The notes under the pieces are model-generated. The model made no database searches. It was not told where the DNA came from and saw only the letters and a list, made by a program, of their open reading frames with translations. 64,000 bases of DNA from Terana coerulea (lineage: Eukaryota; Basidiomycota; Agaricomycetes; Polyporales; Phanerochaetaceae), in contig JAKOGH010000864.1 in the NCBI GenBank assembly GCA_024811115.1, positions 1 to 64,000 of the forward strand, read 5' to 3'. The position numbers were made by a program, and so were the translations under genes. Positions 22,241-33,267 of the stretch are shown piece after piece; within the stretch, counting starts at the first letter, position 1; the number at the start of each line of letters is the position of its first letter.

Positions 22241-23584
22241 AGCTGGCATGAACTAACCGCGCAGGCTTGATGCTACGTCGAGACCTCCATCATCCCTATG
22301 CAATCCTCCTATCATGCTCCGATTCTGTTTGTGCAACGGCGTTCCGCAAAACTGCTGCCATCTCCCGTATGTTTTCTGTATCTGTACATGGCCTGGGCTT
22401 TGAGCTATTTCTTGGAGGTTCGGTGAAACTGGTTGCCGTCTGTGTTTGTATGTATTTGTACCGTATTCTCAACCCTCGCGCGTTGGCGCGTTAGCAGTCT
22501 CCCTCTTTGCCACCCACCACACAACATTGTTCCATAATACAGAGTATGCACTGCACTCAAGACGACCAAGTTGTTGAATGATACCTGAACGTGGTGGTCA
22601 AGACCTCAAGACCTACCCTTGCCGTTACATGGGCGCATATGGGCGCGCGCAGTCCTCACAGAATCCATGCACTTATCCAACTCCGATCGGCATCCAGGCA
22701 GACCTCATGTACATACACACCTGTACGCACGTGTGTTTGCTATGTTCCCAGCTCCTCTGGGTACCCGAATAAACGCTGTGAGTCCCTACTGCAAGGGTCC
22801 AGGCAATATGGTGCGCCTCCTTCTATGCTTTGTGTTTGACGACGTCGGGCTTTATTCTATAAACTTAGACCTCGTTCATCCAAGAACTCATCCCAAGCAA
22901 ATCTCTGCTTCGTAATATTATCGCTGTACGCATTTATCTTGCAAAGGGTCGGCAATCATACCAAGTCACTTCGCAGACTATGCGAACCTGTGCTATATGG
23001 ATCGCAGCATGGTGCGCTCGGAGTCAACCTGTGGAAAAGAGAATGTAGAGTTGACACCTTCACACAGTCGGGCGCCGGGTAGAAGCCTGTCCACCAAATA
23101 CGGATAGCTGCGAGCGGGGTCTTGGGCTGGCGGCACCGTCACCCTGGATTTCATCTCATTGCATCCGCGCCTGTGGCGGCTCGGATTCCCTCCCTGTTCG
23201 GTGGCTGCGGCGGAGGCTATGCTACTAGGCATTCCTACTATCCTAGAAGGCTCGGGAAGCCTACTGTGTACAGGTAAGGTGTCGTCGCTATGTATCGAAG
23301 GTTACGGCATGCATACTCATCTGCCAACGAGTGTCCAGTGTTCAATGCGGCGCAATGGCTGATGCGACCTCCAAGGCGAGGTAGGCTGCAGACAGCCATC
23401 CAAACATACTTATATAGAGTCTACCCATGGCGTGCTGGTGGCCGAGCTCCACTGCGTGCTTCAGCTTTCTCCGATAGCCAGCTTCTCCTGCAAGAATCCT
23501 GTCAGTCTGCACGTTTTTCTTACACGCCTCATGACCGTCTGCGTCCACGATGGCTGATGAGGCTTCCCCAGCAGCAGCAACAGC
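22241..23584. other. Region between family copies B and C
   Basis: No complete gene is supported. Around 23195-23275 one frame (GYATRHSYYPRRLGKPTVYR) ends at a GT and resembles the disordered parts of copies B and D, so upstream exons of copy C may lie here. No frame joins cleanly to copy C. Confidence 0.35.
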
Positions 23585-23929
23585 ATGGCCGCTGAAGTCC
23601 GAGTTCAATGGACGGACCCCGCTTCCAGGCAACTTCATGAGCTGAAGAATGACACGCGCTTCGGTGGAGACGTCAATGCAGCCAGGAGGTGGCACGAGAA
23701 CAAAGTTAAAGCGCATGCCCGCCAGACTATGCCCGAAGCAACCAGGGCCAGAATCAGGTACGGCGTTGGCTCTAGACGTCTCAACCACTCAGCTTATCAA
23801 CGTCCTTTTTCGCACAGGAAGCCTGCTCACAGCGGCGGCACAGATGCTGCTGAGCTGGAGCACATTACCGTCACCTACAAGGACGGAAACAGAGACCTTG
23901 GAGCCTATCATGTTTACACGGATGACTGA
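23585..23929 (+). CDS. Tandem orphan family, copy C (minimal module)
   Basis: The cleanest form of the family module: exons 23585-23757 and 23818-23929 give 94 residues in frame, MAAEVRVQWTDPASRQL, then FGGDVNAARRWHENKVKAHARQ, a phase-2 GT-AG intron after RARIR, and KPAHSGGTDAAELEHIT ending VYTDD. The ATG context (AACAGCATGG) is good, and a stop lies nearby upstream in frame, so this may be a free-standing small protein. Rich in charged residues; no membrane segment or signal peptide. Copy D matches it closely through the first exon and has a second exon of identical length (112 nt). No named domain is recognised. Confidence 0.72.
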   Translation: MAAEVRVQWTDPASRQLHELKNDTRFGGDVNAARRWHENKVKAHARQTMPEATRARIRYGVGSRRLNHSAYQRPFSHRKPAHSGGTDAAELEHITVTYKDGNRDLGAYHVYTDD

Positions 23930-26900
23930 GGCTCCGTCAAAGACGAATCTCTCGATGCTGCGTCCTGAAGATTCATAGCTTGCCCCCTTCACTGTATATT
24001 ACATGTAGTATTTTGCACCAGTACCTTCGAGTATTCGCCTATCCTGTACATTTACTTGTCAAGCCCACCGTCACTATGACCTTGGTGCGAGTTCGTCGGG
24101 CGCCAGAAATCATTTGGTCTATTACAAAGTCCGATCGTATTGCAACAGAGACTGGTCTGCTCTCCCATCACCGATCTGTTTGGTCGTGCCGCATCGGCAG
24201 GTCGGACCCCGCACACCTGAGACCATACGCGTCTGTTCGTAAGTCCATCTACGTCTCGTTCAGAACGTCAGTCCAAGGTAGCCAGGTGAGCAATGCTCGA
24301 CGCCTTCGGGTCGATTGAATGTTTCGTTGTGTTACGCTCGCATTTCTAATACTTTAAGATGCAGCTGTGACCATAGCTAGCGTTTAGTGGGTGGCACATG
24401 GCACCTAGGAGTGCTCCGAGCCAACCATCTCGAAGACGCGACCACCATGGTGCGTACATATGGAGAGCCACCGCTTGTGTCCAGGAGGGAGAGGCAGGCA
24501 CGTCGCAGGAAAGAAATGGCAGCAACCAGGTGTGTGGTGGACTTAGTTGAAGTTTATTGCGTCTGACAGTGACACTGAGGCACGCTAATACTCCGCGTCT
24601 GTGCGTAACAGTCAGGCTGGGCTCTCTAACCTACTACCGAACCTGTTCGCTCTCTCCAGTCTCAATGGATACTCCATCAGCTGCCGACAACGGTGAAGGG
24701 CGCCGGTGCATATTCCCTATCTGCCTATCTTTCACTGGTAAGCCTCGTCGTTTCACTCTCTCCGAAATGCCAGGCCAGTGTGGTTGGTCCTTCCACCAGA
24801 CCATGCAGATTAAGCCTGCGGCTTCGTGGCAAGCCGCTTGGTGCGGTAGTTGCGGGGGCTGCGTGGGTGCGAGACACGGATTAGTGGAAGTCAACGTCCC
24901 GGTGCTGTGTGAGCCCCGTTGTATTCTCTCTGCAACCATTCTGACGGTGCTAACTTGCTTGCATCGTAGCACTACCCATTGCCTTTGCGTCCAGCTCGTG
25001 TCCAGCTTGCAAGCTGACAGTGACGTTATAGTAGGGCAATAACCTGGCTGTCGCAGGTTGGCTGCCCACGAATGACATCATAGGCATTGGCAACAGAGTA
25101 CCGACGATGTCATGGACATGGACGGCCATACACTGACAGAGATGTGGAAAGAAAATAGGAGTGGTGTACGTCCAACAAAGTTCAAACTGTCTACAAAGCA
25201 GGAGCTAACAACGAGCCCAACACTAGTAACACTTGCTACAGTGACTGTGAGGAGCACTTTGACAAGTACAAGCGCAAGTTTGAGCTCACACTTGTGGAGC
25301 TTTCGGGCCTCTATGCAATAGGTGTGTATGAACAGACTTTCTTGAAGGCTGGACGCCCGCATGGTTGCCATTGGGCAGTGACAACGGCAATGACAACGAC
25401 AATGACACTGCACAGCTCACGTATGTGCTCGTCGCTCAGGGCACACAGCTTGCGTGGTACTACGTCGCGCACGCCATCGCTCGCGGGACGCGTATTTGTT
25501 GTCTCGGGGGCAAATCGGCGCTCGTAATGTAGTGAGGGCAGGCGGCGGATGGGCAGCCCATGTGAGTCTGCTCTAAGCGTCTCTGACCGGGTGCGTGCCT
25601 TGCTGACGGTGTCTAAACGCTGCAGCCTCTTCCAATGGCTCTGAAAGACAAAAGATGTGTTATGAACACCTGCACACTACGGCGAGAACAACAAGAACAT
25701 CTCTGTACCCCTGACGGAGACCTTTCGTAGTAGCTCCGCCGTGGGGTCTCGATCCGTCGTTATAACGTCGGTTATGGTCAGTCTTGATCTCGTTTTCCTC
25801 GGCCGCGTGGTGTGCTTGGACCGTCTTGTCAGATTACTCACAAGCCCCTTGCAAACCCTCCGCTCAGCAGACGCCAGTATATAATGTATCCACGATCCGG
25901 AATTGTCACGGCCGTGCTGCTCGTCCTACACAGCTGCAAGATCCACGCTCGACGTTTCGAGCCTCAAGATACCGCGGACCGTCAGCAAAGGACGTCGGCA
26001 CCCAACCCACGGTCGCCGGACACAATTATATGGTGTAATTGTCGGTTGCCGGACGCAAATGTATGGTGTAATCGCGGTCCGGCATCCTCAACAATCCCGC
26101 ACCTGGCAAAGACAATGACGGCACTCCAAGACGAAAATAGGGGCCTGTAGGTTGCGCACGGCAGCGGCGGGCGTCGTCACCAGCGGACCGTACCCCAGCG
26201 TCGCGCAGGTGCGCGGACTGACATTGTGACTAAAGCACTCGCCCTGCAGCAGGCACCATCCACATGCTGGACGGCATCCGGGAGATGCTCGGGCAGGTCC
26301 GCGGGCCTACAAGGACCGATTGTTGTCTCTCCCATGGCGTCGGTCACGGTCGGTGACGATTTGCAGGCGACACCCTCTGGGTTCAGCATGGGACCATGGT
26401 CGTAGATGGCTGTGGAGGTAGTGTCGGTTGAGGGTGCGCTGCTGCCTGCCCTAGTACACCTGCCAGAGGTAGAGGGGCTTGCATTCTATCTCGCGTCCCA
26501 GGCTGTTGTTCCTCCGTCACAGGTTAATCATAAATGAGAACTAGCTAGCATGTGCTAACTTTACATCCTGCTTTCATTGAATGGCCTTGTCGGTGCGAGA
26601 GCAGGCTCATATCTTGGCTGACCATAGTAAGTAGCCCAGACTCCCAAGTGTTGCTTGTAAGCTACCTAGTATACATGAAGACTACCTAACCACAAAGCCT
26701 TGCGGTCCTAGGTAACACTGATCGTGTCAAACTACGCGAGCATGCATAAGTATCTGTCTCTGACAGAACGGCTGATAGAGGTTCTTGGGGTCTTGTTGCC
26801 TGCCGTGATCGCCGTATGCTCGGATCAGCGGGCCGGGTCCCTTTGTTTGTGGCGGACCAGTCCCTGTTAGAGCAGACCAGTCTCTGTTGCAATACGATCG

Positions 26901-27490
26901 AGCCGCCGAAGGCATGAAGCTTTCGGAGTCTGAAGCGTCTTGGAACGAGCTTGGCGCAAACTGGCCGGGATCCAACAGCACACGCTTTACATAACTCGCT
27001 CTGGGACAAAGGCAAGGCAGCTACTACGAGGAAGCATGCCAGGCCATGCCATCCGACTTTGCAAATGTACGCTTCATCCTTGAGTTTGATGTATGCTGTG
27101 CCAAAGCTGTGAAACCCAGTTTGCACGACCTCGCATAGCATGCCATGAGGCCTGAGGTTCATTAATGACAGGTACAGTGTCAAATGGGTAGTAGGCATGC
27201 CGGCATATGAAGTTACTGAGTTTGTTCTGTAGATTTATAAATCCAACAAATCGATCGTGCGTTGGCGTGCTTCAAGCCCCGAAGTACAGTCTGAAAGCGT
27301 AAGCTCAGAGGTAAGCCTACTTTGTTCCCGCAACCCCCATGCTGTAGTATATATATTTACGTAATTAAGGCTTTGCGATGCCTCGCCCGTCGGAGACCCA
27401 GAATTTGAAACCAGACTTTCAGATATATGCAGAGTACGTCCATGACGCTTCGCGCTCACTGTTTCTTCGAAGCTGACAAGACTATGCCAG
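23930..27490. other. Region with uncharacterised coding-like pieces
   Basis: No gene can be completed. Around 25180-25320 one frame reads like protein (NTCYSDCEEHFDKYKRKFEL, with paired Cys), and around 25350-25418 another gives an Asn/Asp-rich run that ends in a GTATGT donor-like site; they may be exons of a decayed or missed gene. An ATG at 24665 opens MDTPSAADNG before a possible donor. The remaining frames, including 170 residues on the minus strand at 26686-27198, resemble nothing known. Confidence 0.3.
26012..26073. repeat. Two-copy imperfect tandem repeat (about 31 bp)
   Basis: GCCGGACACAATTATATGG-type sequence is followed at once by GCCGGACGCAAATGTATGG, both then reading TGTAAT. The pair covers about 62 bases and has no visible function. 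Confidence 0.6.
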
Positions 27491-30213
27491 TTGCATGTCG
27501 TCGCTTTGCCACGGGGTGGGACTATGGTGCTGGACGAATTGCGTTTCAGCTCACCAACTTCTGCTGACGACGGCTACAGGGACCCAGCCCCGCATTTTGA
27601 CCCTGTCAAGATTGGAGACGTCGGATATCTCCACATAGGCGGCTTTCTGCGACTGTTTAATGCCGCACACCCAGCTCGGAATTACATTGTTGGTCAGGAC
27701 GTCCCAGAAGGCTATGTTCCACTGGATATTGGCAGCAACGAAGTCATGTATAAGAAGCGCAGACCGGGGCCGCGCGTATCTGCCAACATCAAAGTATCAA
27801 CTCATTCTGCAGAGGCGGAGGTTCGGCCAGATTATACGTGAGTATCGCTTATTCCTATCAAGTAAGTAATCGATTGCTTAGCCACGATGTAGGCCGCTCC
27901 ACGCGCTGTCTGCAAAAGCACGATATTCTTTCGAATCATCCGTTGCTGAGGGTGCAATCCTCGTTACCAAGTACAGCACCAAATGCCAGGATGCATGTCT
28001 CCTAAAGCGCTTCAAAGACTATATCCTCGCGCATCACAAGGCGTGGGTCAAATTCGCTTTGTCCATGGGCCACGACATCAGCTCTGCCGAGCAACTCATT
28101 CTAGTCACGGGCTGTGACTTGACCGCTGACTTCTCGATGCTCGCATTTTCGCAGAACGATCGATCTCGAGAGCTCGAATTCAAGGTTGGGGCAGCGAATG
28201 TGGCATCGTTGTCTGGGTCCTGGGGATCATTGCAATGTCACTTTCCTCGTGTATATGATAACTGGGGTCCACAAGATCATGATGACCAGCCGCCGGATGC
28301 GCAACCTCCGGTTAACTTCAACCAATGCATCCTCCTAAGAGGGTATCGAGTATTCCGACGCACCAGGCTCTTAGCTCCCAAGGTTCTGAAGGCCGCTGCA
28401 GATTCTCACGACCGTCGCCACTCGGACAACGGTGACGACACCGCCCGGGAAGGGCTCGGCGCTTTGTCTACGGAGGTGTGTTCGTCATTTACAATAAACG
28501 TTCAAAATCCAAGCATAACACCTTTCCAGATTATCGTGAAATCAGCGGAGAGCAAGAGATGTCTATTCTTTCTAATATTGCACCTGTGAGCACCCGGTGG
28601 ACACAGAATTGAGCGGGTAAATATCATATTAACCACATGCTACAACAGTTCCAAGATCCATTGCGGAAGTTAGCCGACTCGGTTCTGACGGTGAGCATGC
28701 GTAGCATTGGTGACATGGGCGGGAACTCATGACTACCGCAGATTTCAAATGCTGATCTTGCCATTCTTCACGACTTCGACGTATTGCGCAATGCTACCCA
28801 CAGTAATGACTTGCTCTGGATGGCAACACACGACGACGACGACTCTGGTACGCTGCATGCCTTTACATCTCGTATAGGGCGCGTGTAACTAATCAGCGAT
28901 TGTTGCCTGGTATTAGTCGTCCATCTCGAGACCCCCAACGCAGCCTTGAGTGAGCCTCCTATCCTTCACCATCTAGGATGTTTCTCTGATATGGTGAATC
29001 GAGAACTATCGCAAGCTTCTGATACGAGTAGCGACGAGGGTCAAGTTCAGCATTCGTGGACAGCCCACCAACCACTCGTTGGTAGTCAGAACCTAGAAAG
29101 GCAACAGTCATACGAGAGACAATCTCTTCCCCATGTTTTGCGGTATGATTACAAACATGCAACTCTGAAGTAGCACGTTGACTCATACAGCGCAGGACTG
29201 GCTCGAACTTACACTCACCCTTCGCGCCTCGGCCGCCCCACGACGGCACAGGGCAGGTTATGTACTCGTAAGTCGCACGTCGTCACCAGAGGGAAAAGTC
29301 CACTTATGACTGCTATAGGTCACATGCCCAGTTATCATACAGCCGCGAGGGATTTAATACCGCTTCTACTTCCCACATTTTCGCCGCTGAGGATCAGGGC
29401 GCCTACACACGGTCTCCGATGCCGAATTATCGTCCTTCTACAAGTCGTATAGGACAGGATGACAATCCCCATCAGTATTCTCTAGGACAGTCCTCCAGGA
29501 GCGATACACGGAGCGTAGCCATGCCCAGCCCGAAGGAGGCGGAGGCAGAGAACATCTTCAGACAACCAACCTGAGGACCGGCACCTCCGTCGATAGTCAA
29601 GACGCCTCCACGCATTACTCTCCGATGGCGACGTATCACCCTTCCACACGTCATATGATGCATGCTGATAATCGCTCAGAAACAATCTCATTGACAGTCC
29701 CCCAGGAGAGATACACTGACCGTCGCCGTGGTCCCTCCGAACGAGCCGGAGGTAGAGACTACCACTGGACAGCCACGCCAGCCACCTACGCTGAAGGCTC
29801 TCTCCGTCAGGCAGCGAATCAAGGCCAATCCACGGGTCCGGTCGCTGCTCGCATTTCCTACCGCAGTGAACATGGCGAGCTGATAGTGCAGTGGACGGAA
29901 CCTGCATACAGGCAGCTTGATGAGATTAAGAATGACCCGCGCTTTGGGGGAAATCTGGAAGAAGCCAGGAGATGGCACGAGGACAAAGTCAAAGCGCACG
30001 CCCGACAAGCTATGCCCACAGCTACCAGGGCCAGAATTAGGTACGATATCACCTCCAAGCGTGTCGCTAGCACAGCTGATGCACATTTCTACATCGTACA
30101 GGAAACCCGCCCACATTGGCGGCGCAAATCCTAGCGAACCAGAACGCATCACTGTTAGCTACAAGGAAGGAAATAAAGACCTCGGAGCGGATCACGCGTA
30201 CACAGGTCGATGA
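27491..30213 (+). CDS. Tandem orphan family, copy D, fused to a basidiomycete LVTGCD-type protein
   Basis: Nine exons: 27491-27837, 27893-28475, 28530-28585, 28649-28690, 28742-28847, 28917-29142, 29191-29256, 29319-30040, 30102-30213. The N-terminal part (HFDPVKIGDVGYLHIGGFLRLFN, later ILVTGCDLTADF and NQCILLRGYRVFRR, then ISNADLAILHDFD) matches, from memory, a common but uncharacterised Agaricomycete family. A disordered Ser/Arg-rich section with an internal repeat follows, then the array's module: VQWTEPAYRQL, RRWHEDKVKAHARQ, phase-2 intron, KPAHIGG, ending AYTGR. An in-frame ATG at 27524 is an alternative start. The exon 2/3 phase does not fit the best-looking donor, and a one- or two-base shift lies near 29485. 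It could be two genes run together, but no stop-and-restart signal separates the parts. Confidence 0.6.
29409..29780 (+). repeat. Internal tandem repeat in family gene D (about 210 bp period)
   Basis: Two diverged units are offset by 209-210 bases. Matching points are TCTCCGATG...TATC near 29413 and 29618, and ACAGTCC...CAGGAG...GATACAC near 29483 and 29693. In protein, SPMPNYRPSTSR aligns with SPMATYHPSTRH and QERYTER with QERYTDR. The first unit contains the frameshift. Confidence 0.65.
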
Positions 30214-30779
30214 GGCTCTGTCAACGACAAATCTCCATAATCTTCTGCTGGTATGGTGCCCACTAGCGTTGCAATGTATTGACATCTCTTCGAGTCACAG
30301 TCCTTCTTCACGCGGCTCGGTGCACTATATTTACTTTCGCATGCTGTAGCATTTTTATTCCATCCGTATGCCAGTGGCCATACTGCATAGCTTTTGTACT
30401 TGTGGCGTTACAGATATACTTGTCTTACCGCAGCTGCCGCCCACCGCCATTACTTCAAACCCATCTCTGCATAATCCATCCCTGTGGTCATGCGGGCACC
30501 GTCAACTTCTGATTATTTCCTCGTGGACCCGGTGAAGCTGGAGCATACAAGGTATCCGAGATGCAAGACACGCTCCTGGACTGAATCGATGCGCTCGACG
30601 GTGCGCGATGCCCTTCCCTAGTGCGTAGCTTATACTTGTTGCATAATCTGAGTGCCGTCACTGCCGTTCAATGTACTGCAAACCATCTGATAATCATGAA
30701 GCAGTAATACCGTATGTAACAGCAACAGTATAACACCCTCCATGCATGTCACCACCTGACCCCCGACAGTCTAACACAT
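30214..30779. other. Convergent intergenic region
   Basis: Between the 3' ends of family gene D (plus) and the API5 gene (minus). No coding sequence is supported. Confidence 0.45.
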
Positions 30780-33267
30780 CTACGTCTTGTTCCGTTTCCT
30801 CCGATTGTGTCCTCCTCCGCCTTCTTCACCACGCTTCATGCGTTCAAGCAGCGAGGACGCCTGCGATGGCTGTGCCTGAGCGGGAGGCGGCGGAATGCTC
30901 GCCTTCGTCGCCGCGCCCTTGATGCTCCACCCGCCCACGGGTACAGTGTCCGCCGCAGACGACTGCGAGGGCCGACCACGCTGCGAGGCCGTCCGATGCT
31001 GCTGCGGCGTCCCTCCGACTCGGCGCGACGCTTTGCGGGCAACGAAGACGAGGCTTCCGTGCGCGTTGCCAGTGGTTTCGTCTCACTCCCGGCGGCTGGC
31101 GCCAGAGCCAGGCGGCTGAGCAGCGAGGGGACCGACGCTTCTGCGGTAAGGACCCTCTGCCGCTTCTGCTGGGGCTCCGAGTCCGCGACAGGGGTCCCTC
31201 TCGAGCTTGACGTCGGCGCCGTCATTGTCCGTTGTCGTTCCGGGCGCTTCGAGGCCATGTGCGGTGGTGCTTGTCGCTCTGTTTGTTCACCCGCTGGTGT
31301 CGGCCCTCGTGCTTGATGATGAGAAGCGTTCGATGACGATGGCTGGGACTGCGGGCGCGGTGGAAGCGATGATGACCGGTCGTCTTGAAGGTCCAACTTT
31401 CGCTTGATTTGTACGCGGCCGCCGTTGCTAGGCCTGCCGTTGCTTGACATACCTTTCACTACGTTAGTAGACGTCGAACTTGAAGTCGACGCTTGTCTCG
31501 AATGTTGGTCATCCTGGAGTAATGGCTGCTCAAACGGATAAGAGAGGAAAGTTGGATAAAGAAGGCGTGAATGAAAGACGGCCCGTTGCGAACCCTAATG
31601 AGGCTTTGCAGTTCCTCTGCAACCTGTCTGTCACTCTGCAAAGCTTGATCCCTTGACGCTTGGTCCTGCAATTCCAGCAAGGTAGGTTGTACGTGGGGAG
31701 GGAAAGTCCATGATGTCGTGTCAAGTCGCTGAAGGGGAGAGATGAATACACAAATCATATGCTCCGTAGGCTATCATCCATACCTGCTTGCACACACGGA
31801 GAATCATGATGACAGAATGCCAGGGGCAAGGCTCGGATTGAAGGTGGGCTACAGCCTAAGAGAGAGTGAACAAATGCAGAAATGAAGCCACAAATCCCAC
31901 ATACGGCAAATAATGAGCCACTGGCTTCGATGACTTGGTTGCGTAAAGCTACATTATCGTCGGCACGAGCAGTTTGCAAATCCTCTTGAAGCAGGCGAAG
32001 GGCATCAGCAATGCGCTTGATAATGATGACTTGGGTCTCCTCGCTGAAATTCTGCTCAATCACTCGTGTCGAAAAGGTGGACAAGTAGAACCGTAGGAGG
32101 TTGGCAGGCTTCACAACTCGTTTCTCGACTACAAGTTCGTGTAGTATTTGAAGGTAACGACGAGTCTGTTGCAGGGATACGCGTTCGGTGTTTTGCGGGG
32201 ACTCAGACTTGTACGACGCTTTGGCTCCCGCCTGTAAAACGTTCCACAGGTCGTTGTTGCGCGAGGTGAAAGGGCCGAAAGACGGCAAAGGCAGTAAAAC
32301 GTCATATACGATAGGTTCGATGCCAGCCGGTTGGAGCTTAGAAATTGCCTAGTCGTGATTGTTAACATAAGTCCGCCTCTAAGAGTCACGACGAACCTTG
32401 AACATCCCTTTGACAAGCACGTCCTCTCCAGGGGTACCGTATGTACTTGCGTGTCGATCCACAATAGCACGCTTCGCTCGCCCGGTCATAAAGCCAAGGA
32501 CTAGAGCACGCAGTCGATCCCTTATGGCTCGGTCCTCTTCGTCCAAGGGCTCATCCGACGGTACCACCTGGTCACACAGCACACCAAGGGTAACGACAGG
32601 GTCCATATCAAGGTGTTCAGTCAGTTGCTGCTCGACGACTTCGACTTCTTCGGGTTCATCTGGATTATGTCGTCAGCTCGACGATTCCGCGGAGCGAACA
32701 AGTGTAGTTAAAAGAGTGTGGAAGTATGGAGAGGGAATTGAAATCCTAGGGGTGGAAGGTTGTTGCCCTTCAAATCGCCACTTACCACTTTGTAGCAGTT
32801 GTACGAGCACGTCCGCGTTCCGCTTCACCCACTTCTTCTGTTCCTTCGAAACCAATGTTATAGCCCGATAGCCGTCCTTCCGCACCTGAGAATCACCAGT
32901 CACTCCAACCGCAAACAATTACAAGTAGCGGTTACTCACCTTCTGGTCCTGATCCTCGCACAAGTCATAGACAGCGTTGATGGCATCGTCCTCCAGCTCT
33001 GGGAAGTCTTTGATGAACGACTTGATGTTATTTGCTGCCACAGTCTTCAGAGACGAGTAGGGCGAGCGCACAAGTTCAATGAGTCGATTGAGGGTGTCCT
33101 TTTGCTGCGCATTTCGTTCGTAATCACGCATGGCACCGCTGAACTGTGCCGCTTACCTGCGCCACCACAGCAGATGTCCGGACGTGCGTTCGCCCTGGAC
33201 CTGCACGCCGCAGTTGGGCAGTTATGTCGGCCAGTTGCTCTTTCTCCGACTTGTCTTGCATGGTCAT
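30780..33267 (-). CDS. api5: Apoptosis inhibitory protein 5 (API5) homologue
   Basis: API5 proteins are nuclear alpha-helical (HEAT/ARM-like) scaffolds linked to mRNA export and to resistance to cell death in animals; the fungal role is uncharacterised. Eight exons: 33267-33157, 33104-32940, 32885-32786, 32659-32397, 32348-31905, 31855-31784, 31728-31594, 31513-30780. The first seven total exactly 430 codons. Recognised segments are KSFIKDFPELEDDAINAVYD, LCEDQDQKVRKDGY, VKRNADVLVQLLQS and the later helical repeats. The C-terminal exon is basic and disordered, with QIKRKLDL as a likely nuclear signal and KRRKRNKT-type residues near the end. A one-base frame change near 31000-31030 in this tail leaves the conserved domain untouched. 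The start at the ATG of MTMQDK is chosen because the exon 1 donor GTAAGC and a 52-nt intron keep phase 0. Confidence 0.92.
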
